In this document: positions 11,649-20,000 of the stretch, piece after piece
How the letters are laid out: every line of letters starts with the position of its first letter
How positions within the stretch are numbered: position 1 is the stretch's first letter
Virus record (IMG/VR): IMGVR_UViG_3300046327_000047
Coordinates: 1 to 20,366 of that record
DNA length: 20,366 bases
Source: a virus
Reading direction: 5' to 3' (one strand)
Program-made: the position numbers and the translations under genes
The notes under the pieces: model-generated
Told to the model about the DNA's origin: nothing
What the model saw: only the letters and a program-made list of their open reading frames with translations
Databases searched by the model: none

Positions 11649-11729
11649 AAATATTTCGCGAAAGTTGTGGTGCCCGACAAAAAGTTCGTGTACCATTGTC
11701 AAACACTAGACAACTACAAGGAGAAGCCA
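11649..11729 (+). promoter_or_regulatory. Leader before the ssDNA-protein genes, with palindrome and inverted repeat
   Basis: This 81-base gap holds a perfect 10-bp palindrome TTTCGCGAAA (11654-11663) and an inverted repeat TTGTC (11696-11700) / GACAA (11709-11713) with an 8-base loop, then AAGGAG before the next ATG. I could not place a -35/-10 pair with correct spacing. An operator or promoter for the 11730-13383 genes is possible. Confidence 0.35.
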
Positions 11730-12182
11730 ATGAGCTACGATCTAGATGACGAGGGGGGAACTCCCCCTCAAGAAACCGTTGAGCAAGCGTCCGTACCTAT
11801 GGACAAACTTGCCAAGGTCTATCGCAAGATGGCCGCACGGATTCAAGAGCTGACCCGTGAGTACGAGACACAAGTCGAGGCGATCAAAGCCCAACAAGAC
11901 ACTGTGAAGATCGCGCTCAAGGACCAGATGTTGAAGCTGGGCGTGTCGTCTGTTCGCACAGACCAAGGAACCGTAGTGCTGTCGACCTCGACACGCTACA
12001 ACACACAAGACTGGGATTCGTTCAAAGAGTTCGTCAAGGAACACGATGCCGTGGACCTGTTGGAGAAGCGCATTGCGCAGACCAACATGCGTACCTTTTT
12101 GGAAGAAAACCCCGGCCTCGTACCCCCCGGCTTGAACTCGATGACCGAGTACAACGTATCAGTAAGGAAACCTACAAAATGA
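11730..12182 (+). CDS. Coiled-coil protein next to the SSB-like gene, unknown
   Basis: The product is 150 residues from ATG 11730 behind AAGGAG; the earlier GTG at 11667 has no site. The N-terminal 30 residues are acidic and disordered. Then residues about 35-70 are a helix with repeated charged residues (LAKVYRKMAARIQELTREYE) that probably forms a coiled coil. The following VRTDQGTVVLSTSTRY looks like beta strands, and the remainder is helical (SFKEFVKEHDAVDLLEKRI). The layout 'coiled coil then strands' resembles phage Gam or Gp157-like DNA-end or host-nuclease-binding proteins, but no motif proves it. The next gene overlaps in ATGA. Confidence 0.6.
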   Translation: MSYDLDDEGGTPPQETVEQASVPMDKLAKVYRKMAARIQELTREYETQVEAIKAQQDTVKIALKDQMLKLGVSSVRTDQGTVVLSTSTRYNTQDWDSFKEFVKEHDAVDLLEKRIAQTNMRTFLEENPGLVPPGLNSMTEYNVSVRKPTK

Positions 12183-12415
12183 CAAAGAAGATGACACCCG
12201 CAGAACTCGCAGAGTTGCCCGTCATGGTTGACACCGTGACTAAGACAGACGACGACAAAGCCTACGAACGTGCGCAAGACGCCATCTACTCTCGCCGCCG
12301 CTCACTTGAAGCCGCGATCGAGCACCACAAAACCAACGGCGGCATGCTCACAGTAGCCCAGTTGATCGACAACTCAAAAACATTCCACGCTTACATCACA
12401 GGAGAACAAGCATGA
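12179..12415 (+). CDS. Small charged protein, unknown function
   Basis: The product is 78 residues, starting in an ATGA overlap with an AGGA before it. The first 30 residues are polar (MTKKMTPAELAELPVMVDTV). The middle is a helix rich in Arg and Ala (AYERAQDAIYSRRRSLEAAIEHH), and the end (MLTVAQLIDNSKTFHAYI) is another short helix. No motif is recognised. It overlaps the next gene in ATGA, so it is likely produced together with the SSB-like protein. Confidence 0.55.
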   Translation: MTKKMTPAELAELPVMVDTVTKTDDDKAYERAQDAIYSRRRSLEAAIEHHKTNGGMLTVAQLIDNSKTFHAYITGEQA

Positions 12416-13383
12416 GCAACGTAGCAGTATTTAACCCCGCAGCCGTACCCGCCTTCGTCAAGGCACGCGGCGAATTGTCCGCAGTAGCTAAAGCCCTCGC
12501 CGGTGGCGCAGGTGGTGGCGGCAAGCGCATCTCAATCAAGGGCGGCGTGTTCCGTCTGGTGGCTGGTGGCAAAGAAGTCGCCGCTATCGAAGAACGCTAC
12601 CTCGACGTGGTGGTTGTGAACTCAGCCCCTAAAGTCAGCCGCGTGTTCTACATGGCCAAGTACGAAGCCGACAAAGTTGTTGCACCAGAGTGCTGGTCAC
12701 AAGACGGCGACAAGCCAGCGTCAGAAGTCGAGACACCTCAAGCCACGACCTGCGCCGAGTGCCCACAAAACATCGCGGGTTCAGGCAACGGTAACAGCCG
12801 CGCATGCCGCTACCAACAACGTCTCGCTGTGGTCTTGGCCAATGACATGGAAGGCGATGTGCTCCAGTTGACTCTGCCAGCCACGTCAATCTTCGGTAAG
12901 GAAGAAGGCGACAACCGCCCCCTGCAAGCCTACGCTCGCTGGTTGGTGGCACAGAACATCGACCCCACCGAAGTCGTGACCCGCATGCGCTTCGACACCA
13001 AGTCCGAGTCACCCAAGCTGTTCTTCAAGACCATGCGCTACCTGACCGACGACGAGTACCCAATCTGCACAGAGAAGGGCGCATCCGTTGAAGCCAAGCA
13101 AGCCGTCACCATGACGGTCGCCAAGATGGACAACGTGGCCAAGGTGTCTGAGCCCATCGCCGGTACAAAGCCCAAGGCCGCAGCTAAGCCAGCGCCAACA
13201 CCCGAAGCCGAGGACGACGAGCCACCAGCACCCGCACCAAAAGCTAAGGCCAAGAAAGCCGCCGCACCAGCAGCCGATGCTGACGACGAGCCAGTGGTCC
13301 GCAAGGAAGAAAAGAAGCAGACCGCCGTGCCAGCCCAGAAAGCCAACTTGGCTGACATGGTTGACGATTGGGACGCTGAGTAA
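12412..13383 (+). CDS. SSB-like single-stranded DNA-binding protein with Cys cluster and acidic tail
   Basis: The product is 323 residues. The N-terminal two-thirds contain GGVFRLVAGGKEVAAIEERYLDVVVVN, an OB-like beta region. C94, C114-x2-C117 and C132 (from PEC, CAEC and RACRY) could make a zinc knuckle. A low-complexity Ala/Pro/Lys/Glu tract at about 250-305 follows, and the protein ends with an acidic tail (DMVDDWDAE). Acidic tails of this form are typical of phage and bacterial SSBs, where they recruit partners. I recall close relatives in other phages, annotated hypothetical or ssDNA-binding. I infer the ssDNA role from the tail, position and composition, not from a canonical SSB motif. 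Confidence 0.65.
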   Translation: MSNVAVFNPAAVPAFVKARGELSAVAKALAGGAGGGGKRISIKGGVFRLVAGGKEVAAIEERYLDVVVVNSAPKVSRVFYMAKYEADKVVAPECWSQDGDKPASEVETPQATTCAECPQNIAGSGNGNSRACRYQQRLAVVLANDMEGDVLQLTLPATSIFGKEEGDNRPLQAYARWLVAQNIDPTEVVTRMRFDTKSESPKLFFKTMRYLTDDEYPICTEKGASVEAKQAVTMTVAKMDNVAKVSEPIAGTKPKAAAKPAPTPEAEDDEPPAPAPKAKAKKAAAPAADADDEPVVRKEEKKQTAVPAQKANLADMVDDWDAE

Positions 13384-13454
13384 GGAGTTCGGCCCCTGCG
13401 CTTTCCATTAACTTGGAGCTACAGACCCTGCGCGGGGGCCACCTAATCTATATG
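13382..13454 (+). promoter_or_regulatory. Hairpin-bridged ribosome binding site for the HTH gene
   Basis: A perfect AAGGAG at 13382-13387 overlaps the previous stop but has no start codon within a normal distance. Next come three bases, then an 11-bp stem: 13391-13401 GGCCCCTGCGC with 13430-13440 GCGCGGGGGCC, all paired with one G-U, around a 28-base loop. Eleven bases later is ATG 13452. If the stem forms, the ribosome site is 14 bases from the start instead of 64. The only other purine run before the ATG is in the stem itself. In phage T4 gene 25 a hairpin is known to bring a distant Shine-Dalgarno close to its start codon. Confidence 0.55.
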
Positions 13455-13682
13455 GCCTACTCACAACAAATCATCGACACAGTCAAACACGCGCCGAAGA
13501 CGCTGGGCAACCAGCTCGGGCGCTGGGCTGTGCATCTCGACTTCCCAGTAACCAAGATTGCCAAGGCAACGGGCGCATCGCGTCAGTCGGTCGTCGAGGT
13601 GCTCCTCACAATTTTGAAGTCATCATCAACAGCGGATGATGCGTGGAGAAAAGTATGCAAGCAATTCGACCTACCAACCTGA
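13452..13682 (+). CDS. Helix-turn-helix-like protein, apparently shortened
   Basis: The product is 76 residues from ATG 13452; the TTG at 13413 is inside the hairpin loop and has no site. It begins with a helix (QQIIDTVKHAPKTLGNQLGRW), then AVHLDFPVTKIAKATGASRQSV, the first part of a helix-turn-helix (IAKATG-ASRQSV). It then jumps directly to VEVLLTILKSSSTADDAWRKVCKQFDL, which in relatives follows the recognition helix (about 15 residues such as YNWF-GG-V-P-Y-R-V). So the second HTH helix appears to be missing. The C-terminal WRKVC-FDL matches the family end I remember. A DNA-binding regulator is expected of the family; this copy may have lost it. It overlaps the next gene by 28 bases. Confidence 0.65.
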   Translation: MAYSQQIIDTVKHAPKTLGNQLGRWAVHLDFPVTKIAKATGASRQSVVEVLLTILKSSSTADDAWRKVCKQFDLPT

Positions 13683-13879
13683 CAGACGAAGAAGTCCTGC
13701 GCCAAGTCTATTTGATGGGCAACGAGATGCTGCCTAAAGAGTGGGTCGAGGAGTTGTGCACACGCTTAGCCCGAGCCCTCGACAACCCCGATGCTGGCGA
13801 CCTAGAAGAAGCGGCTTACGAGCGCGGATTTGAAGAAGGCTTTGCCGCTGGCGTAGAGCACGCCGAAGAAGAAAACTAA
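13655..13879 (+). CDS. Acidic small protein, unknown function
   Basis: The product is 74 residues from ATG 13655, with GGAG at 13645-13648 and a spacing of six; an earlier GTG (13643) has no advantage. The sequence begins with MQAIRPTNLTDEEVLRQVYLMGNEML and ends with an acidic stretch (GFEEGFAAGVEHAEEEN). It is predicted to be helical with an acidic face. No motif is recognised. It lies between the HTH-like and primase-helicase genes. Confidence 0.5.
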   Translation: MQAIRPTNLTDEEVLRQVYLMGNEMLPKEWVEELCTRLARALDNPDAGDLEEAAYERGFEEGFAAGVEHAEEEN

Positions 13880-13892
13880 ACCAAGGATAGCT

Positions 13893-16829
13893 ATGACACC
13901 CGCTGAGTTTTTAGCGGTGGTTTTACCGTCTTCTGGTTTAGGCCAGTACTGTGCGGTGGAACTCACAAAACGAAAAGAGCATTTTTATGCCGAGACAATC
14001 GACGCGCTCATCCCCAAGATAGATGCGTGGCACGCAACCAAGTGCGACGTGTACTTTGCCGTGGCCACCTTCGACGAGAAGCGCGGCGCAGAACAAGCTC
14101 AGTACGTGCGATCGTTCTTCATCGACATGGACGGCTACGCCTCAAAGAAAGCTGCGGCCTCTGCGCTGACTGATTTCTTACACGAGACAGGGCTGGCTGA
14201 GTTGGGCGACCCTTTGGTGGTGGACTCGGGTGGCGGCTTGCATGCCTACTGGCCTCTGCGCGAAGACATCCCTGTGGCTATTTGGAAACCTGTTGCTGAG
14301 AACTTCAAGCGTCTGTGCAAGCAGAACAACTTCGACATCGACATGACGGTGACAGCGGATGCTGCCCGTATTCTCCGAGTGCCCGGCACGACCAACTACA
14401 AGAAGAAGTACACGACGCCGCGCCCTGTGCGCATAGTGCAGGAAGGCTCGCTGTTCGACTTCGCTGACTTCTCCCGTGTTGTGTACGAGCACGTCGAGGA
14501 AATCTTCACTCCCAAACCTGTTGCTGAGCAGATCGAGGGCGTGCGCCCCAAGCGTGACCCGAACGCTGCCCAAGTCAAACTCATGGAGAACAGCATCACG
14601 TTGTTCAAAAACATCCGTGAGCGTGGCTGTGGCCAGATCGACGACTACATCGCAACGGCACAGGACGACGGCAAGGAGCCAATCTGGCGCGGGATTCTCT
14701 CGTGGACCCAGAAGTGCCAAGACGGTATGGAGCATGCTGTTGAACTCAGCGCCATGCACCCGTACCCACCAGAGCGCATGCACCAGAAGCTCGGCGAAAT
14801 CAAAGGCCCCTACGCTTGCGCCAAGATGGATAGCGAGAACCCCGGCATCTGCTCGAAGTGCCCCCACTTCAACAAGATCACCAACCCCTTGGTGCTCGGC
14901 CGCGAGATTCTCAAAGACAACACCGAGAAACAAATCCCACTGGCTCCGCCACCCAAGACGGTTGACTTCGATGTGACCGCCGAGGACGAGGACTTCGAGC
15001 ACGAGTTCGATGAGGACTTCGAGGACGAGGACGTCAAGGACACCGCGCCCACGATCACACGCCCAGCACCACCACGCGGGTACAGCTACGGCCGAAACGG
15101 CGGGGTCTACAAGACCGTGTCCGACCAAGACGCCGAGGGCAAGACCATTACCAAAGAAGTTCAACTGCTTGGCTACGACTTGTTTGTCGTTGACCTGCTC
15201 AAGCAAGAAGCCGATCACTTGGTGCACATGGCCGCAGTACGACCCGAAGGCGTGATTACTTTGAACTTCCCCCAACGCTCGATCGTGAGCAAGGATGAGA
15301 CGCTCAAGTGGTTGGCCAGCCAGAACATCGTGGCCGGTGGCATGCACCAGAAGAACCTGTACGACTACGTGCTGGCTTGCGTGGAGCAAGCGTCTATGGA
15401 GAAGAAGGCCATCGTGGTTCCGTTCCAGTGCGGCTGGCAGGAAGACATGTCGTTTGTTTACAACAACCGCGTGTTCACGAAAGACGGGCGCGAGACTCGC
15501 ATCCCCATGCCGGGCTTGGAGAACATCAACCGCAACACCAATGGCAAGGGAACGGTCATGGAGTGGGCGCGGGTTTGGGAAGTTTTTAAAGCCAAAAAAA
15601 TGCACACCATGCTTGCGTTTTGCGCAGACGCATTTGGCTCTTCCCTCATGAAGTTCACTGAGTACGAAGGCTTCATGTGGCACATCGGCTCACGCCAGTC
15701 AGGAACTGGTAAGTCATTGACGCTCAGCGCCAAGGCTGGCGTATGGGGTCACCCTGTGCGCTACCGTACCGGCAAGAGCACGTCACCTGTGGCGATGCAA
15801 CAACGCGCTGGCTTGCTCAACAGCATGCCTTTGCTCATCGACGAGATCACCAGCCGCAGCCGTGCGGACATGGAGTGGGCACCTACCTTCATCTTCGACT
15901 ACGCCGAGGGTCAGGGTAAGGAGCGTATGGAGTCGGGCTCCAACAAAGAGCGCATCAACAACAGCACGTGGGCAGCCACGGGCACGATGACCTCGAACGT
16001 GATGCTGCTGGACTACATGGCCGGTGCGCGTACATTCAGCTCGAACGGCGAGTTGATGCGCATGCTGGAGTGGAACCCAACGGAAGAACTCAAGTGGACT
16101 GCGGAGGAGCGCGGCAACCTCAAGGGGTTGAAGCAGAACTACGGCGTAGCCGGTGAAGCGTGGGTGCGCTGGTTGACCAAGAACCAAGATGTCGCCAAGC
16201 GTTTGCTGCACAAGGTAGACGAGCGCCTCAAGGAGCGCATGAAGTTCACGGACTTGGAGCGTTACTGGCACGCTGGCTGTACCACCACGGTGACTGCCGC
16301 TATCTTGCTGGGACCGAAGTATGCCAACCTGATCGAGATGCCTGTCGAGGGCATCATGGACGCACTGCAAGCGTTGGTCGAGAAGGCACGCGCTAAGTTC
16401 AAGAGCAACATCCGCACAGCCGAGGACGTGCTCAACTCCTACACCGGCAACAACTACGGCGGCTTCGTCATCATCAAGAAGAACGAGGAGAAGCGTGTGT
16501 TGGCGGCGTGGGGTAGCGGCGAGACGGTCGACAAGTCAATCACCCGTAACAAGGTGCTGGGCCGTGTCGAGCATGAGCTGCTGACGCCGGGCTACGTGGA
16601 CTACTTCATTGAGGAGCAACTGCTCAAGCAGCACTGCGTCAATATGAGCTACGGTTATGACGACTTCAAAGAACAGTTGGGCCAGTTATTTACGGTCCAC
16701 TACATCAAGAAGGACATGCTCTCGCGCACCAACGGCCCGAGCATGCGAGTCAACGTGATGCACATCAGCTGCAAGCAGGAGGTTGTCGATGGCTCTACGC
16801 TATCCGTTGGCCAACCTAAAGCCGGGTGA
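13893..16829 (+). CDS. AEP primase fused to a DUF927-like helicase
   Basis: The product is 978 residues. The N-terminal part (about 1-200) carries an archaeo-eukaryotic primase signature: FFIDMDGY (D78, D80), VDSGGGLHAYW (S112-H117) and RILRVPGTTNYKKK (R159-K171). Next, residues about 275-325 hold C275, C309, C320, C323 and H325, probably a metal-binding region. A low-complexity acidic linker follows (371-393). The C-terminal part begins near residue 410, has a DUF927-type middle (FQCGWQEDMSFVYN), Walker A GSRQSGTGKS (599-608) and Walker B LLIDE (647-651). The product could both make primers and unwind DNA, the role of T7 gp4. The start is ATG 13893 with AAGGA. The next gene overlaps its end by 41 bases. 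Confidence 0.85.
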   Translation: MTPAEFLAVVLPSSGLGQYCAVELTKRKEHFYAETIDALIPKIDAWHATKCDVYFAVATFDEKRGAEQAQYVRSFFIDMDGYASKKAAASALTDFLHETGLAELGDPLVVDSGGGLHAYWPLREDIPVAIWKPVAENFKRLCKQNNFDIDMTVTADAARILRVPGTTNYKKKYTTPRPVRIVQEGSLFDFADFSRVVYEHVEEIFTPKPVAEQIEGVRPKRDPNAAQVKLMENSITLFKNIRERGCGQIDDYIATAQDDGKEPIWRGILSWTQKCQDGMEHAVELSAMHPYPPERMHQKLGEIKGPYACAKMDSENPGICSKCPHFNKITNPLVLGREILKDNTEKQIPLAPPPKTVDFDVTAEDEDFEHEFDEDFEDEDVKDTAPTITRPAPPRGYSYGRNGGVYKTVSDQDAEGKTITKEVQLLGYDLFVVDLLKQEADHLVHMAAVRPEGVITLNFPQRSIVSKDETLKWLASQNIVAGGMHQKNLYDYVLACVEQASMEKKAIVVPFQCGWQEDMSFVYNNRVFTKDGRETRIPMPGLENINRNTNGKGTVMEWARVWEVFKAKKMHTMLAFCADAFGSSLMKFTEYEGFMWHIGSRQSGTGKSLTLSAKAGVWGHPVRYRTGKSTSPVAMQQRAGLLNSMPLLIDEITSRSRADMEWAPTFIFDYAEGQGKERMESGSNKERINNSTWAATGTMTSNVMLLDYMAGARTFSSNGELMRMLEWNPTEELKWTAEERGNLKGLKQNYGVAGEAWVRWLTKNQDVAKRLLHKVDERLKERMKFTDLERYWHAGCTTTVTAAILLGPKYANLIEMPVEGIMDALQALVEKARAKFKSNIRTAEDVLNSYTGNNYGGFVIIKKNEEKRVLAAWGSGETVDKSITRNKVLGRVEHELLTPGYVDYFIEEQLLKQHCVNMSYGYDDFKEQLGQLFTVHYIKKDMLSRTNGPSMRVNVMHISCKQEVVDGSTLSVGQPKAG

Positions 16830-17007
16830 GAGCTTCTTCGTAGCGGGGCTTGACGTAGCAGGTATTAGGGAGCGCGGACTTACCGCCGCGCTCCCGTACC
16901 GTTACAGAATGAAGGCCACCGTGGGCTTACAGCGCGGCCTTATTGGGGTGCGATTCTGTCGACTGTACGGCGGCTTGCCGAGGCTAGGGAAATCTTCAAA
17001 GCCTTGA
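16789..17007 (+). CDS. 72-residue conserved phage protein (LKPGESFFV type), overlaps convergent gene
   Basis: The ATG at 16789 has a perfect AGGAGG at 16777-16782 and a spacing of six, much better than most genes here. The N-terminus RYPLANLKPGESFFVAGLDV matches short phage proteins I know that open with YP-L-PGESFFV and are of unknown function. The C-terminal part (KATVGLQRGLIGVRFCRLYG) is beta-like. It lies inside the end of the primase gene by 41 bases and its 3' end overlaps the minus-strand giant gene by 68 bases. A 10-bp hairpin lies within it (16868-16895). The strong ribosome site suggests high output. Confidence 0.75.
   Translation: MALRYPLANLKPGESFFVAGLDVAGIRERGLTAALPYRYRMKATVGLQRGLIGVRFCRLYGGLPRLGKSSKP
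16868..16895 (+). promoter_or_regulatory. Perfect 10-bp hairpin inside the last plus-strand gene
   Basis: GGGAGCGCGG (16868-16877) pairs with CCGCGCTCCC (16886-16895) around an 8-base loop. No T-run follows on either strand, so it is not a classical intrinsic terminator. It lies 45 bases before the convergent stop. It may help end converging transcripts or stabilise an mRNA end, or may be a result of coding. Confidence 0.4.
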
Positions 17008-20000
17008 GCTTGTCGAGCTTCAGACGCTTCTCGTCGGCGCTGATATTCATGGCACGCACGGCGTTTTCAAACTGGGTGAGCTCTTTCATTTGTGAAGTGA
17101 AGTAGTCGCCCATTTCGCCAGCCATGTACTCGTTGCCAGTCTTTTGCAGCAGCTCCTTGGCCTCGGCCATGCGGCCGCTCTCCATCATGCCGTCGACGGT
17201 GCGCTTGGTCTTCAAGGCGTCTTCGAAGCGGTCGTACGTGGCGTTGATGATGCCGCCAGCGTCATTTGGTTGGAACGCACCGCCCACCAGAGGCATCTCA
17301 GACAGTCGCTTGGTAGCTTGCTCGGGTGTGTTGCCGCGAGGAATGCCAAGGCTGACCGCTTGCAAGAACGCCAGACCCATGGGGCCGGTGTAGCCGCTGA
17401 CCAAGTTCTCCAAGATCGCTGGCGATACGCCCAGACCTTTACCGATGAGCTTGGCTGCTTCCGAGGTATTGACGCGGAACTGTTCTTCTGGGAGGAGCGA
17501 CTTCTCGTGCGCGGACAAGATGTCACGGCCCGTGTAGAACGACTTGCCCAGCCCTGCCTCGATAGCGGGTTTCAGCGCTTGAGGAATACCGTAGCTTGTG
17601 CCGCCGGGGACGGTCTGCAACAAGATTTGCTTGAACGCCTTGACTGCCTCTTCGCCGCCGTGCTCGTCCACCATGCTGTTGTACAGCGCCTCGGGCAAAG
17701 CCTTGAAGATGTAGCCGACTTCAAATGGTACAGGAATACGTACAGGTTCTTCGACACCCGGGATGCGCACGAACCAGTTGCCGTACTTTTGATCTGGGGT
17801 GGCGTTCTTGTAGGCATCGTCGTCCTGCATCATGGCGGCGTAGGCCAGAGTGCCAGCAGCCAGCATGCCACCGCGCACCAACATCTTTTCTTGGATGCGC
17901 AGACGCTCGTTGAACGGCATGTTGCCGGTCATGGCTTTGTAGAGCACGTTCAGACCCTGAATCTGGGCGTTGAAGAACGGAATCATCGCGCCAATGATGT
18001 GGATGCTAGGCGACGCGCCGCGCTTGTTGAAGTTCATGGATTCCAGCGCCATGAGCGTGGCTTCCATCTCCGACAAACCTTGTTTGATGTAGCTGTTGTA
18101 CTGGGCGCGGCGAGTCAACGCATCGGCCTCCATACCAATCGCTTCGGCCTTGGCCAAGGCGTTCAACCAACCAGACTTACCGTCGGTGATGTCGCGCAGA
18201 ATCTTGGTCAAGTCCTCAGACGTGCCAGTAAAAACCTGACCGCCGGTGATACCGCGACGCTCCAACAACTCCTTGGAAGGCTGGTTGATTTCCTTGAGCG
18301 CACCGAACACAGGTTTGAAATCAGCGCCGGACAAGATTGGGGCGGCCAACGAGTCACGGAACAACTGCTTGGCAGCGTACAGAGGGCTCAAGGTCACACC
18401 CTTGCGCAGCAAACGAGAAGGCAGCGACATGACGCGGAAGATCGCGGGCATCTGGGTGGGGATACCCTGCATGCCTTTCACCAACAAGTCACCGGGAATA
18501 CCGGCGCTGTCCGTCTCGACGCTGGCGTACTTGTCTTTGCCGTCCACCTTGAACTTGACGATGTTGTTGCCAGTAGAGGCACCAACGATCTTAGCCATAT
18601 CCATGTCCACCAACTCAAAGATGGCGTTCTTGGCGGCGAGGTTGCGCAAACCCATGTCCGCGATCATGTTGGTGTTCTGCACCGAGCTCGTCATGAAGTC
18701 GAGGATTGGCTTGTCGCCGCCAACCAACTCGTGCAAGTACGGCTGCTCGGCAATGCTGCCGATACGGATGCGGGACTCACCGCCAATCATGAGCTCGGCA
18801 ACGCCGTTGTTCTCGCGATACCAAGGGATGTAGTCGTTCTCTTTCACCAAGTCTTTGCGGGTCTGCTCAGAGATAGCGCCAGTGCTGGCCAAGAACTCCA
18901 TCATGTCGCGGTTGTACTGGTTGTACTCCTCGCGTGCGCGGGCAAAGACATCCTTGAGTTCTGCGTTGCCGTCCACGGCCTTCATGGCGGCATCGAGGTC
19001 GGATTGAGACACGTCACTGCCAAAGTTCAGCGACGCAAAACCTTTGGACTTGGCACGGATGCCGGACATGTACATCGTGAACAGGCGGTTGATCGCCTCG
19101 CCATTGCCCACCATGGGCTTGGCTTCGTTCAAAATCTCCACCACACCTTTGATACTGGCACCGGGCGTTGCCTCGATCACATACTCTTTCTGGCCGTCAG
19201 CACGCTCTTTCTCAGCCAGTTTCAAAGCACCGTTCTCCACGGCTTGCGACACGAAGTTCATGCGCTGGTCGTACATGCGCATGTAGTACATCATCTGGCT
19301 GCCCTTGAGCGCGTCCATTGTTTTGGAGAGGCGCTCGAAACCGGCGAAGCGGTCCACCAACTGCGTCTCCAAACCGAGGAAGCCGCCGGCGGCTGCAAGC
19401 ACACGGTCCTTGACCGACTTCTGTTTTGCCACAAACTTGTCTGTGAGAGCGCCCACAGCAGCCATTTCATCGTTGGCGTAGGTTGGCGTACCGGCCGCAA
19501 GCGTCTTGGCATCGAGCTTAGCGGACTGCATGTACAGGCGCTCGATCAGGTCTTGGGCTTCTTGCGTGCGGGTGACATCAGGCTTCACACCGATGAGCTG
19601 CATCACGTAGTCGAAGAACTTGCGCAGCATGGAGCGGTCGTCCAGTTTGTCGCGCAGGTTGGCGTTGGACTGCACTTCGGATGCGAACTCTTTGACGTTG
19701 GTAGCCGCGTACTCACCTGTCAGCGTGCCGTCAGCAGTGAGATCGTCAAACATCTTTTGCAAGGCTTGTTTGGCAGCGAGCTGGTCTTCGTTCAGCTTGG
19801 TTTCTGGCCCTTCGAGCGCACGGATGGTGGCTGCGTGGGTTGCTTCGTGCACCAAGTTCGCCTCAGTCATGTAGTCTGGGTGAATCAAGATGGCGTTCTC
19901 TTCCGAGTTGTACGCCGCAGGAACTTGCTTGCCATTCACCTCGATGTCGTCGGTCACATACACGCGGGTACGCGCCACCAGCTTGCGCAGGGCGGCCGCA

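Noticed and set aside
14178-15683. 501-residue open frame on the minus strand inside the primase-helicase gene
   Set aside because: Same effect of codon bias. The plus-strand frame has primase and Walker motifs, and this one has none.
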